Shown: positions 33,624 to 43,210, counted from the stretch's first letter. The stretch: 64,000 nt of DNA from Lacibacter sp. H407 (GCF_037892605.1 NZ_JBBKTU010000001.1:3844001-3908000); one strand, 5' to 3'. Made by a program: numbers and translations. The notes: a model not told the origin generated them from the sequence alone.

Positions 33624-36600
33624 TTATTGATTGTCATAATAATTGAGTTGAATGATGCTTTCGTTGAGATTTCGAACAGCATCGATATAATCATTTTTTA
33701 CAGTGGTGGCCTGGTTGATCAACATGAACCATTCCAGATAATTGATAAGTCCACTGTTGAATTGCTTATTGGCTGTTTCAATAATCGTCGTTGCATTTTT
33801 TACAGCAGTGTTTTCAAAATAATTGACTGCTTCACGGTATTGTCCATATTGCGTAAGCGCCTTTTGGTAATTGCTTTGCAGCACTTGCAAACCGATAGCT
33901 AACTGATTTTCCGCCACCTGTTTACTGAACTTGGCACTATTGATCTTTGCTTTTTGCGCCTTTGCAAAAACTGGAATACCGACACCAACCTGTACCGATT
34001 GAAAACGTCTTGCACTGCTATAGTATTTGTCGTCGGCACCAATACCGGTAATACTGCTGCTGAATAAACCCAATGATAACTCCGGTAATAATTTCGATTG
34101 CTCTGCCCGGATGGTTGCGTCAACTATACGTTCCCGTTGCTTCGCCAGCATGATATCAGGGTGTTGTGATAATTCAGCAACAGTTGGTTGATAGCTGATA
34201 CGAAAAGGAGCAGAGGGTTGAAGACTGTTTGTTGTGTTTAGCAATACTTGAAACTGCAGTTGTAACAAAGCACGGTCGTGCAACAGTTGTTTACGTTGCA
34301 ATACAATTTGCCCGAGCTGTGTTTCAGCCGTTGTTTTTTCCAGAATATTACTTTCACCTTTTTGCAAACGTAATTCGGTGCGTTTATAAAAAGCAGTAAA
34401 CAAACTATCGGCATACAGCAGCAACTGTTCTTTCTCCTGTAAATACAACAGTTGATAGAACACTGATTTTACCTGTAGTTTCAGTTCTTTTTCTTTTACA
34501 GCAGTTGACAGCGAACTGTTTTTCCATTCTTCCCGAAGTAACTCTTTTTGACTGCTGTACACTTTTGGAAAACTGAAACTTTGGGAAAGACCAAATCGTG
34601 TATCCGTATAAATGCTGTTGAATTGTCCGGCTTCCGCATGTACTGTTGTTTGCGGTACCACTGCAGCCGATGGAATGAGCAGTTGTTTATACTGTGTGAT
34701 CAGTTGTTCATTCTTTAGCAATAAATTATTCTTTACTGCTGTATCAATAGCTGCCTGCAAGCTGATGGGTGTTTGTGCAGTTGCTGTTCCCTGCAACAGG
34801 AACAGGAGCAACAACAAACTCATCAATCCGGTTTTGTTTTTCTTTTTCATCTTGATTCCTTTTTCAAAAACGATGTACAATACAGGTAAAACAAAGAGTG
34901 TGAGAAACGTTGCGATGATCAAACCACCGATCACAACGGTCGCCAATGGTCGTTGCACTTCTGCACCGGCACCATTGCTTAATGCCATTGGTAAAAAACC
35001 AAGCGATGCAACAGAAGCCGTCATCAACACCGGACGTAAACGGATTTTAGTACCCATCAATACAATGCGTCGCACATCATCCAATCCATCTTTTCGCAAG
35101 CGATTAAATTCAGCGATCAACACGATGCCGTTTAACACTGCCACACCAAACAACGCAATGAATCCAATGCCAGCACTGATGCTGAATGGCATACCACGTA
35201 ACGCAAGAAATAAAATACCTCCAATAGCCGATAGTGGAATTGCAGAGTAGATCAACAAACCTTGTTTGACCGAGCCAAATGCAAAATAGAGCAGTACAAA
35301 AATCAACAACAATGAAACGGGAACTGCGATCATTAAACGTTGTTTCGCTTCGTTCAAGTTTTCAAACGAACCACCATAGGTAATAAAATAGCCGGTTGGT
35401 AATTTTAATTGTTGTTCTGTTTTTTGTTGCAGTTCGTTGACGATACTTTGCACATCACGACCACGAACATTAAAACCAACAACGATGCGTCGTTTGGCAT
35501 CTTCCCGTTGAATTTGATTCGGCCCTTCTTTGATCTCCACATTCGCTAATTGATATAACGGGATTTGTGAACCGGAAGGAGTGGGGATGAGCAGTTGCTG
35601 AATATCTTTTACATCTTTTTTCTGATCACCTTTTAAACGGACCACAATGTCAAATCGCTTTTCACCTTCAAATAACATCCCTGCACTTTGTCCGGCAAGA
35701 GCGGTGTTTACGATCTTGTTTATATCGGCAATACTCAAATTGTATTGTGCAATAGCTGCACGGTTGTATTGAATAATGATCTGTGGCAATCCATTCACTG
35801 CTTCCACATACAAACTCTTTGCGCCTTCAACAGAGTTGATGATCTTTCCAAGCTTTTGTGCATACATCGCCAATGTATCGAGGTCTTCGCCAAAAATTTT
35901 ACACACCACGTCCTGTCGTGCACCCGTCATCAATTCATTGAAACGCATTTGAACGGGGTATTGAAAACCGGTTGTAATACCAGGCACATCTTTCAACGCA
36001 TCACCCATTTTTTCTGCCAGTTCATCAAAGGTTTTTGCGGAAGTCCATTCTTCTTTGTCTTTTAAGATCACCATCAAATCACTCGCTTCCATCGGCATAG
36101 GATCGGTGGGCACTTCACCACTGCCGATCTTGGTTACAACTTTCTCAACTTCCGGAAATCTTGTTTTAAGAATATGCGCTGCCTTCTGCGTATAGTCAAT
36201 GGTTGTTTGCAGATTACTTCCTGTCAACACACGTGTATCAACAGCAAAATCACCTTCTTCCAATGCGGGAATAAATTCACCACCGAGTGAACGAAGGATC
36301 AAGATTGACGATGCGAATAATAGTAATGCTAAAGCCAGAACTGTTTTTGGAAAATTCAGGACCTTGTTCAACGCACCCTGATAAATGCGTTCCAGCCAGA
36401 TCATGAACTTATCGGATAAGTTCTGTTTGTGATGGATCGTTTTGCTGAGGAACAATGCACTCATCATTGGAATATAGGTAAGCGAAAGAATGAACGCACC
36501 CAATAATGCAAAAGCAACAGTTTGTGCCATGGGTTTGAACATCTTTCCTTCAATACCCTGCAACGTGAAGATGGGAAGATAAACGACAAGAATAATGATC

Positions 36601-37967
36601 TGTCCAAACACCGCACTGTTCATCATTTTACTGGCGCTGTGATTTACTTCAGCATCCATCTGTTCACCGGTTAACCGATACGTACTGTTGAATTTTTTAC
36701 TGTGACTTAGTTGATGCATCACTGCTTCAACAATGATCACGGCACCATCTACAATCAACCCAAAATCCAATGCACCTAAACTCATCAAATTGCCACTCAC
36801 ACCAAACATATTCATCATTATAATGGCGAACAGCATGGCGAGTGGAATAACTGATGCCACTAAAATTCCCGCTCTGAAGTTTCCCAAGAACAACACCAAA
36901 ACGAACACAACGATCAATGCACCTTCCAGCAAATTCGTTTTTACTGTTCCAATTGCATGACCCACCATCTTGGTGCGATCAAGAAAGGCTTCAATGACCA
37001 CACCTTCCGGTAATGTTTTTTGTATTTGTGCGATCCTGTCTTTTACATCTTTGATAACGGCGCTGCTGTTAGCACCTTTCAACATCATTACCACAGCACC
37101 CGCCACTTCACCTTCATCATTGAACGTCATAGCGCCATAACGGGTGGCATGACCAATCTTAACATCAGCCACATCACGAATAAATAAGGGAGCGCCACTG
37201 GTTGTACGTTTGATCGCAATGTTCTTAATATCTTCTTCGCTTCCGGCTAATCCTTCACTCCGGATGTACAGCACGGTTGATGCCTTTTCAATATAGGCGC
37301 CTCCTGTGTTTTGATTGTTCTTTTCCAGTGCAGTAAATACATCGTTGATGTTAATGCCGTATGAAAAGAGTTTTGCGGGATCTACTTCAATACTGTATTG
37401 TTTGAGTTTACCACCAAAGCTGCTTACCTCTGCTACACCTTGTACACCCAACAACTGACGTCGTACGATCCAATCCTGAATGGTGCGCAATTCCGTTGCA
37501 TCGTATTTGTTTTCATATCCTTTTTTGGGGCGAACAACGTATTGATAAATTTCACCAAGTCCGGTTGTAACAGGTGCTAACTCCGGTGTACCGATCTCAG
37601 GAGGGATAATGGATTGTACTTTTTGCAGACGCTCAGTTACCTGCTGTCTCGCCCAATACACATCGGTATTATCATCAAATACAATCGTAACCAGTGATAA
37701 CCCAAACCGTGAAAAACTTCTGATCTCGATCAATCCCGGAATATTGTTATTCACCTGTTCAATCGGGAAGGTGATGAGTCGCTCAATATCGGTTGCTCCA
37801 TATGATGGCGCCACAGTAATAACCTGCACCTGGTTGTTGGTAATATCGGGCACTGCATCAATCGGCAGCCTTGTAGCCTCATAACTGCCAAAGCCAATAA
37901 GGCCAATAACGAGTAAGCCAATGATCAGTTTATTCTTTACAGAAAACTGTATGATCGCATTCAACAT
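33624..37967 (-). CDS. CzcA-type heavy-metal RND pump fused to a TolC-type outer-membrane factor
   Basis: A 1447-residue fusion. Residues 1-1036 are a CzcA/CusA (HME-RND) pump: N-terminus LPIDAVPDITNNQVQV, twelve membrane segments, and the TM4 proton-relay motif DFGLIVDGAVIIVE near residue 402, typical of divalent-cation (Co/Zn/Cd) rather than Cu/Ag exporters. At residue 1040 a Met begins MKKKNKTG and a hydrophobic run ending GTATAQ, exactly like a signal peptide, followed by a TolC/OEP domain (about 1070-1445). An AAAAAGGA sequence precedes the codon for Met1040, so independent internal initiation is possible. Fusions of this kind are known in Bacteroidota. Works with the adaptor encoded next. 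Confidence 0.93.
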   Translation of the reverse strand: MLNAIIQFSVKNKLIIGLLVIGLIGFGSYEATRLPIDAVPDITNNQVQVITVAPSYGATDIERLITFPIEQVNNNIPGLIEIRSFSRFGLSLVTIVFDDNTDVYWARQQVTERLQKVQSIIPPEIGTPELAPVTTGLGEIYQYVVRPKKGYENKYDATELRTIQDWIVRRQLLGVQGVAEVSSFGGKLKQYSIEVDPAKLFSYGININDVFTALEKNNQNTGGAYIEKASTVLYIRSEGLAGSEEDIKNIAIKRTTSGAPLFIRDVADVKIGHATRYGAMTFNDEGEVAGAVVMMLKGANSSAVIKDVKDRIAQIQKTLPEGVVIEAFLDRTKMVGHAIGTVKTNLLEGALIVVFVLVLFLGNFRAGILVASVIPLAMLFAIIMMNMFGVSGNLMSLGALDFGLIVDGAVIIVEAVMHQLSHSKKFNSTYRLTGEQMDAEVNHSASKMMNSAVFGQIIILVVYLPIFTLQGIEGKMFKPMAQTVAFALLGAFILSLTYIPMMSALFLSKTIHHKQNLSDKFMIWLERIYQGALNKVLNFPKTVLALALLLFASSILILRSLGGEFIPALEEGDFAVDTRVLTGSNLQTTIDYTQKAAHILKTRFPEVEKVVTKIGSGEVPTDPMPMEASDLMVILKDKEEWTSAKTFDELAEKMGDALKDVPGITTGFQYPVQMRFNELMTGARQDVVCKIFGEDLDTLAMYAQKLGKIINSVEGAKSLYVEAVNGLPQIIIQYNRAAIAQYNLSIADINKIVNTALAGQSAGMLFEGEKRFDIVVRLKGDQKKDVKDIQQLLIPTPSGSQIPLYQLANVEIKEGPNQIQREDAKRRIVVGFNVRGRDVQSIVNELQQKTEQQLKLPTGYFITYGGSFENLNEAKQRLMIAVPVSLLLIFVLLYFAFGSVKQGLLIYSAIPLSAIGGILFLALRGMPFSISAGIGFIALFGVAVLNGIVLIAEFNRLRKDGLDDVRRIVLMGTKIRLRPVLMTASVASLGFLPMALSNGAGAEVQRPLATVVIGGLIIATFLTLFVLPVLYIVFEKGIKMKKKNKTGLMSLLLLLFLLQGTATAQTPISLQAAIDTAVKNNLLLKNEQLITQYKQLLIPSAAVVPQTTVHAEAGQFNSIYTDTRFGLSQSFSFPKVYSSQKELLREEWKNSSLSTAVKEKELKLQVKSVFYQLLYLQEKEQLLLYADSLFTAFYKRTELRLQKGESNILEKTTAETQLGQIVLQRKQLLHDRALLQLQFQVLLNTTNSLQPSAPFRISYQPTVAELSQHPDIMLAKQRERIVDATIRAEQSKLLPELSLGLFSSSITGIGADDKYYSSARRFQSVQVGVGIPVFAKAQKAKINSAKFSKQVAENQLAIGLQVLQSNYQKALTQYGQYREAVNYFENTAVKNATTIIETANKQFNSGLINYLEWFMLINQATTVKNDYIDAVRNLNESIIQLNYYDNQ

Positions 37968-38047
37968 ATCCTGCTGTTTTTAAACTGTAATAAATACAGC
38001 ATACTTCACTCCGGTGGAGAAAAGTTTATTGCCGTTCAAAAAAAATA

Positions 38048-38437
38048 TCAGCAGGAAAACTTTGGCGGTTGCCAGATCGAGGAGAGAAAAACAGTATTTG
38101 TAAAATCATCATTCGGAATGAAATGATGTTTTGCTGTATAAAAAAATGTACGGGGAACAAGAATATAGATCGGCGTTGGCTCAAACACACTCAACACTGC
38201 ACCGGTGTACCCGTTTTGCGATTTGAATGGTAATTGCTGATCCTTGCTGTAATCAAGATCAATAATATCCTCATCGTTGTAATGCATTGCGAGGAACTGT
38301 AAGAGGCGGAGCGATTTGTTCTCAGCTTTGTGTTCTGCATAGTGTTGTATCAGCAGCGGAAATTTGAGCAACTGCCGTAACTCAGTAGAAGAGATGAGAT
38401 ACACCCCCAAAAATAATATGCAGATCGCCTTTTTCAA
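38048..38437 (-). CDS. Small exported protein at the head of the metal-efflux operon
   Basis: A 129-residue protein with a signal peptide (KKAICILFLGVYLIS) and a TTG start at 38437, supported by a perfect -7 box 5 nt upstream and by the signal peptide beginning there. The mature part has IQHYAEHKAENKSL and LAMHYNDEDIIDLDY, His/Asp/Glu-rich stretches that could bind metal, and ends in IWQPPKFSC. No named family recognised. It is 80 nt upstream of the czcA-like gene on the same strand, suggesting a metal sensor or chaperone role; this is inference from position. Confidence 0.65.
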   Translation of the reverse strand: MKKAICILFLGVYLISSTELRQLLKFPLLIQHYAEHKAENKSLRLLQFLAMHYNDEDIIDLDYSKDQQLPFKSQNGYTGAVLSVFEPTPIYILVPRTFFYTAKHHFIPNDDFTNTVFLSSIWQPPKFSC

Positions 38438-38442
38438 CAGAT

Positions 38443-38450
38443 CAAAGATA
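38443..38450 (-). promoter_or_regulatory. -7 box (TATCTTTG) of the metal-efflux operon
   Basis: An exact TAnnTTTG box on the minus strand, 5 nt before the TTG start of the small exported protein. It is the best candidate promoter for the three-gene efflux operon. Confidence 0.55.
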
Positions 38451-38518
38451 TTTTAAAAATCGGTTTTATTAGAGTGATTTGACGGATGGTTTAGAATAGT
38501 GATCAAATAAAGTCCATT

Positions 38519-39124
38519 TCAGGAAGCTTTTGTAAACCGTTCCCGGCAAAAAGCATTCATTTCATCCATTTGTAATTCGCTCAGCACAAGGGCCGTTTCA
38601 TATTGAATAAATTGATTCTGCACGGTATTGATAGAAACAAAATCGTTTTTGATCACCATATTCTCAATATTCTTCCATTCAATTAAACGCTCTTTGAGAT
38701 TGTTGGGTGTATGTACCCCTTTTTCATCGATCTTGACTTGGCAAGGTTGATATATTTTTCGTTCAGTATAAAACAAGAGGAGTAAACCAGCTCCACCAAA
38801 AAACTGAAGCAAAGCCCTGAGCATATCGTTCTCACTAACAAAATGCCAGGATGCGTACAATAGCACTGCTGCACCCAGCAATCGGAACATTCCATTACTC
38901 CAACCCTGGTTCAAAACCATTCGCTTACCCGCAAAAGCGTATGCAATGATCATAATAGCAGCCGCTACCTGTACAACAATAAAAAACAAATGTGGTGTGG
39001 AATTATGAAAATCGCCCCATGCATTGGCGATCATTAAAAAACCTGCCAGCAAATGCAACAGGCGTGCTGCTTTTTTTTGCTTCTCAAATGGCTCAAAGAA
39101 AATAGGAATGTGGTAAGTATTCAT
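38519..39124 (-). CDS. Four-TM membrane protein with C-terminal PH-like domain (paralogue 2)
   Basis: A 201-residue protein from the ATG at 39124 (39142 also possible). It shares the layout and short sequence features of the protein at 28434-29030: LLHLLAGFLMIANAWGDF, then a second segment ending AYAFAGKRM, FRLLGAAVLLYASW, LLLLFYTERKIY, and a C-terminal domain with VKIDEKGVHTPNN, LIEWKNIENM and ELQMDEMNAFCRERF. Family unknown. Near-consensus -7 box (TATCTTTA, minus strand 39132-39139) 7 nt upstream. Stands alone between the efflux operon and truB. Confidence 0.75.
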   Translation of the reverse strand: MNTYHIPIFFEPFEKQKKAARLLHLLAGFLMIANAWGDFHNSTPHLFFIVVQVAAAIMIIAYAFAGKRMVLNQGWSNGMFRLLGAAVLLYASWHFVSENDMLRALLQFFGGAGLLLLFYTERKIYQPCQVKIDEKGVHTPNNLKERLIEWKNIENMVIKNDFVSINTVQNQFIQYETALVLSELQMDEMNAFCRERFTKAS

Positions 39125-39230
39125 AACAACGTAAAGATACAATTAAATGAATGGAAGCAGGTGAATGTACTGCGGGGATAAGAATGAAATGGCAGTGAAT
39201 AAGCCGACAGTTTACTTACAGGAGTTCCGT

Positions 39231-39238
39231 TACCTTTG
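39231..39238 (+). promoter_or_regulatory. -7 box (TACCTTTG) for truB
   Basis: An exact TAnnTTTG box 8 nt before the truB ATG, predicting a leader of only a few nucleotides. Confidence 0.6.
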
Positions 39239-39246
39239 CCCACTAC

Positions 39247-39951
39247 ATGAAACAGGAAGTACAAACAATTTTTACAGAAGGGCAGGTATTGCTGGTTGAC
39301 AAACCAATCGAATGGACATCGCATGATGTAGTGGCTAAAGTGCGGAATACCATCAAAATAAAAAAAGTTGGTCATGCCGGTACACTTGATCCTTTGGCAA
39401 CAGGGCTGCTGATACTCTGCACCGGTAAGTTCACCAAGAAAATAAATGAATACCAGGCACGTGAAAAAGAATATACCGGCACATTTACCATTGGAGCTGT
39501 TACACCTACTTACGATCTTGAAAGTGAGCCCGAACAGTTGAATGATTATTCGTATGTAACAGAAGAACTCATCCACGAAAACACCAAACAATTCATTGGT
39601 GATATTATGCAGGTACCACCCACACATTCTGCAATTAAACGGGATGGGAAACCTGTGTATTTGTTGGCAAGGAAAGGTGTGGATGTTGTGCTTGATCCCC
39701 GGCCACTGCACATCAGCGAATTTGAGATCACGAAAATTGAATTACCTGTTCTTCACTTTCGTGTTGTATGTTCAACAGGCACCTACATACGCAGTTTGGC
39801 ACATGACTATGGGAAAGCATTGGGCTGTGGCGCTTACCTGAGCAGTTTACGACGCACAAGAATTGGTGAGTTTACAACCGAGCAGGCGAAGAGTTTACCG
39901 GAAACGTTGGAATGGATAAAAGAACAGAAACAACAGTACGAAAATTTATAA
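39247..39951 (+). CDS. truB: tRNA pseudouridine(55) synthase
   Basis: A 234-residue TruB. The catalytic Asp lies in KVGHAGTLDPLATGLL near residues 40-55; WTSHDVVAKVRN precedes it and YTGTFTIGAVTPTYDLE, QVPPTHSAIKRDGKPVYLLARKG and STGTYIRSLAHDYG follow. The C-terminal PUA-like extension is minimal, as is common in Bacteroidota. It makes pseudouridine 55 in the T-loop of tRNAs. Convergent with tamL, with 7 nt between the stops. Confidence 0.96.
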   Translation: MKQEVQTIFTEGQVLLVDKPIEWTSHDVVAKVRNTIKIKKVGHAGTLDPLATGLLILCTGKFTKKINEYQAREKEYTGTFTIGAVTPTYDLESEPEQLNDYSYVTEELIHENTKQFIGDIMQVPPTHSAIKRDGKPVYLLARKGVDVVLDPRPLHISEFEITKIELPVLHFRVVCSTGTYIRSLAHDYGKALGCGAYLSSLRRTRIGEFTTEQAKSLPETLEWIKEQKQQYENL

Positions 39952-39958
39952 TCAACTG

Positions 39959-42457
39959 CTACCAATTGAACGGATAACCAATACCCAATGAGATATTGAT
40001 GTTTTCATAACGCCAATTACGATTGGCATCGGAGCGGCCAAACAAATTGGCAACACTTATTTTTGGTGCACGCCATCCGTTGTTTGACAACACATAAGGG
40101 AAGGCTGGATTTTTCAAACGATAACCAACATCAACACGTATCATAAAGAGTCCGACAAAATCCAAACGCAAGCCCGTTCCCACACTTACACTCAGATCAC
40201 GATACAGATTTTTGAAATTTAAAACAACCGTATCGTTGCCTGCATTTCCTTTATTCCGAAAGTTCCAAACATTACCGATATCGGTAAACAAAGCGCCTTC
40301 CAGTATTAACGAGTTGGGCCAGATACTTAAAATTTTATAACGGTACTCAGCATTGGTTTCAAAAATAATATCGCCGGAACGACTGAAGAATTGATTACGT
40401 CCTGTACGTATATCAGCAGGGCTTGCACCGGGACCAATACTCCGCAAAGGCCATGCACGCATACTGTTGGGGCCACCACCTGCAAACTGTTTGAAGAAGG
40501 GCATACTTGATGTATCGTTATCATACAAATAGCCTGCGCCTGCGGCAGCACGGAACACCCAACGGGCCCATGTGCTGGAAGGTTTTAATATCTGGTATTT
40601 TACTTCCGCATCCAGTTTTACATATTCAAATAACTCTTTATCAAAAAGAGGAATTACTTTTTTTAAACGGCCGAACAATGCGCCTGATTCTTCGAAATTA
40701 ACACGCATGCCTGCCACATGATTATCACGCTTTTTGATTCGGATCTGCGGGCGTGAAAAGTTTGCATTGAAATTTCCCAACACAAACCCCTGGTTAAACG
40801 AATTGCGCAGAAACGGATTTGCATCCAACTGATCTTTGAATGTTTGTGAAAGATCATACAGTTTCACATATTCAACATTCAACGGACTCAAACGCCAAAT
40901 AGCATCCTTTGCCTGAAACTGCCAGCCAAAGGTTGAGCTTACAGAGGTAATGGCAAATAAACCATTCTGGTTAATATTGCGATCGATAAATGAAAGATTG
41001 GTTGTAAGAAAGGTTTTACGGTTAAGCCATGTTCTGCTTTTACGTGTAAACAACCAACGGGGAATACGTGGTGTACTCAATGAATTACTGAATGCTAATT
41101 CAGTTGCCTGTAACCCTGAGTTGATAGGAGGTAAGCCTAATTCAATACCTGCACGGATGTTATTGCTCATTTGAATTCCCTGCTTGGCAATATTTCTGTC
41201 TTGTAAACCAAAATTTACACCAAAGCCAATGAGATTACCGGCTGTACTCAATGCAGATTGTACCTGGTTAAATACACTTTCGATATTTGTACTGAATGTA
41301 TAACGTTTGTAGGGGATCAGGAAGAGATCGTAATCAATTTTAGTGGAATCATTCACTGCAATTTTTGGTTGAATGCGCACCACCTGCCATACATTCAGTT
41401 TATTGAGTTCATCAGCTGTTTGATTCACTTTTAAAGCGCTGTATAAACTATCGGTTCGTAAACGCAGATTGCGACGAATAAATGCCGGCTTGAATTTCCC
41501 TGCTTCAAAACGTATACTGATATTGTTCCGTGTACTGTCGATAAAATTGGTTGAGTCAACATTTGATCCGCCTTTGTATTCCGGGTAAACAACAATGTTT
41601 TGATTGGTAAATTGCTGAAACACGTATGCATTGGTAGCTGGCTTGGTACGGATGTACACATTAATAAGCGGATTCTTTCTTCTTTCCAACGCTTCGGCAA
41701 ATACTTCAAACTGCCTGATGGGGTCAAGTGCAAGATTGGGATCCAGCAATGCAAGGAACACCGTATCTACATCGGCATACAATGCATCTCTCGTCATGTT
41801 ATAATATCCATTATTACGATAGAGATTCACCAGCCGGTTCATTTCTCTTGAGATCAATTCTTCCGAGAACGGATCGCCTTTCTGTAAATAACTTTCCGAT
41901 TGGTATTGCCTGGTAAGCGCTACAATTGGTTCGATCTCCGCACGGTTCGAATCGTTTGGGATCAGTGCAATGGAATCTATCCTGAAAACGGGGCCGGTTG
42001 TAACTGTAAAAGTTGTTGCTACACGAATCTGCAATTTATCCGGATTATTGTTGTAAACAGAATCCATTTTATAGGCATACGAAGCTTTCCCATTGTAATA
42101 CCCCATGGTTTTTAAAAACACCTCCATATTCTGTGCACTTTGCAACGCATAGGTGGTATCAAATGCAGGAGGGTTTTCAAGTCGTTTGAGAATTACGTAG
42201 GAATTTTTAACCACCGTACGCATACTGTCATCTAATTGGTTGAACAAACCATCAATTAGTAAGCTGCTGTTATCCTTGTTAAGTTGATTTTTTTCGAGCT
42301 TGATGTCGTTGAAATAAACAAACGGCTTTCCTTTAGGAAAATTCTTTACTTTGGTATATTGCCTCCGGGTTGGTTTTTTGAACGCTCCGCAGGAGAGAAA
42401 AATCTGCATTGCAGCCAAACTGAATAATATGGTGATGGTAACCCGGGTGAAGCTCAT
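39959..42457 (-). CDS. tamL: BamA/TamA-type outer-membrane assembly lipoprotein (TamL)
   Basis: An 832-residue protein from the ATG at 42457, whose N-terminus is a lipoprotein signal (LAAMQIFLSC). The first half has POTRA-like repeats (for example FTVTTGPVFRIDSIAL, about residues 150-165). The second half is a BamA-type barrel with PFFKQFAGGGPNSMRAWPLRSIGPG in the RGF-like region and a typical last-strand end (YENINISLGIGYPFNW). TamL is the Bacteroidota lipoprotein version of TamA, acting with TamB in outer-membrane or lipid transport. No tamB gene is adjacent. A perfect -7 box lies inside the divergent methyltransferase gene. Family assignment is firm; the TamL identity is likely. Confidence 0.85.
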   Translation of the reverse strand: MSFTRVTITILFSLAAMQIFLSCGAFKKPTRRQYTKVKNFPKGKPFVYFNDIKLEKNQLNKDNSSLLIDGLFNQLDDSMRTVVKNSYVILKRLENPPAFDTTYALQSAQNMEVFLKTMGYYNGKASYAYKMDSVYNNNPDKLQIRVATTFTVTTGPVFRIDSIALIPNDSNRAEIEPIVALTRQYQSESYLQKGDPFSEELISREMNRLVNLYRNNGYYNMTRDALYADVDTVFLALLDPNLALDPIRQFEVFAEALERRKNPLINVYIRTKPATNAYVFQQFTNQNIVVYPEYKGGSNVDSTNFIDSTRNNISIRFEAGKFKPAFIRRNLRLRTDSLYSALKVNQTADELNKLNVWQVVRIQPKIAVNDSTKIDYDLFLIPYKRYTFSTNIESVFNQVQSALSTAGNLIGFGVNFGLQDRNIAKQGIQMSNNIRAGIELGLPPINSGLQATELAFSNSLSTPRIPRWLFTRKSRTWLNRKTFLTTNLSFIDRNINQNGLFAITSVSSTFGWQFQAKDAIWRLSPLNVEYVKLYDLSQTFKDQLDANPFLRNSFNQGFVLGNFNANFSRPQIRIKKRDNHVAGMRVNFEESGALFGRLKKVIPLFDKELFEYVKLDAEVKYQILKPSSTWARWVFRAAAGAGYLYDNDTSSMPFFKQFAGGGPNSMRAWPLRSIGPGASPADIRTGRNQFFSRSGDIIFETNAEYRYKILSIWPNSLILEGALFTDIGNVWNFRNKGNAGNDTVVLNFKNLYRDLSVSVGTGLRLDFVGLFMIRVDVGYRLKNPAFPYVLSNNGWRAPKISVANLFGRSDANRNWRYENINISLGIGYPFNW

Positions 42458-42460
42458 AAA

Positions 42461-43210
42461 ATGATTAAATCGATGCTCAGTAAAAACGAAGCCAAATATA
42501 TCCAAAGTTTAGGCCATAAAAAAAGAAGAGAGGAAGAAAGGCTGTTTTTAGTTGAAGGTAACAAAATGGTAGCTGAACTGATGGAACGTTATCCGCAACA
42601 AATTGTTCGCTTATACGCCACCGAAACCTTTTACAGCAATAACCCTGCTACAAATCAAGTTGCCCAACACACTGTTGTTACTGATGATGAATTAACTCGC
42701 ATCTCTCAACTGCAAACGCCTAATCAGGCATTGGCTGTTGTACATTATTTTCCGGAAAAAGAGTGGGAGCCTTCAAACGATAGCTGGACCCTCGCATTGG
42801 ATGGCATTCGTGATCCCGGCAATATGGGTACCATCATTCGCATGGCCGATTGGTTTGGCATCAACAGCATTATCTGCTCGCCCGATTGTGCCGACATCTA
42901 TAATCCCAAAGTGGTGCAGGCAACCATGGGCAGCATCATGCGTGTATCGGTTATTGAAAAAGAGCTGTCTTCTTTTCTTTCCGGTCAACAGTTGCCCGTT
43001 GTTGGTGCTGTATTGGGTGGCAAAGAACTGGCCTCATTTGAATATCCAACAGCTGGCATCTTAGTGATTGGAAATGAAGCAAACGGGATAAGGGAAGATG
43101 TTCAATCGTTACTCACCGAAAAACTGACGATCCCACGTTTCGGTGAAGCCGAATCGCTGAATGCAGCTATTGCTACCAGTATTTTTTTGTGGGAGTTGAA
43201 AAGAGGATAG
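42461..43210 (+). CDS. SpoU/TrmH family RNA 2'-O-methyltransferase
   Basis: A 249-residue methyltransferase; an ATG at 42473 is an alternative start. An N-terminal substrate-binding domain (about 1-90, LFLVEGNKMVAEL) precedes the SPOUT domain, with motif 1 NMGTIIRMADWFGI, motif 2 LVIGNEANGIREDV and motif 3 IPRFGEAESLNAAIATSIFLWEL. Family members methylate ribose in rRNA or tRNA; the N-terminal domain suggests an rRNA target (RlmB-like). The ATG lies only 3 bp from the divergent tamL ATG, so its promoter must be inside tamL. Followed by an ACGGATT repeat element. Confidence 0.92.
   Translation: MIKSMLSKNEAKYIQSLGHKKRREEERLFLVEGNKMVAELMERYPQQIVRLYATETFYSNNPATNQVAQHTVVTDDELTRISQLQTPNQALAVVHYFPEKEWEPSNDSWTLALDGIRDPGNMGTIIRMADWFGINSIICSPDCADIYNPKVVQATMGSIMRVSVIEKELSSFLSGQQLPVVGAVLGGKELASFEYPTAGILVIGNEANGIREDVQSLLTEKLTIPRFGEAESLNAAIATSIFLWELKRG
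42493..42500 (-). promoter_or_regulatory. -7 box (TATATTTG) for tamL within the opposing coding region
   Basis: An exact TAnnTTTG box on the minus strand, 35 nt upstream of the tamL ATG at 42457 and inside the first codons of the divergent RNA methyltransferase gene. Predicted leader about 32 nt. Confidence 0.5.

Noticed and set aside
39959-42457. Assignment of the BamA-type barrel as BamA itself
   Set aside because: The lipoprotein signal and divergent POTRA region fit TamL better; BamA is normally not lipidated.
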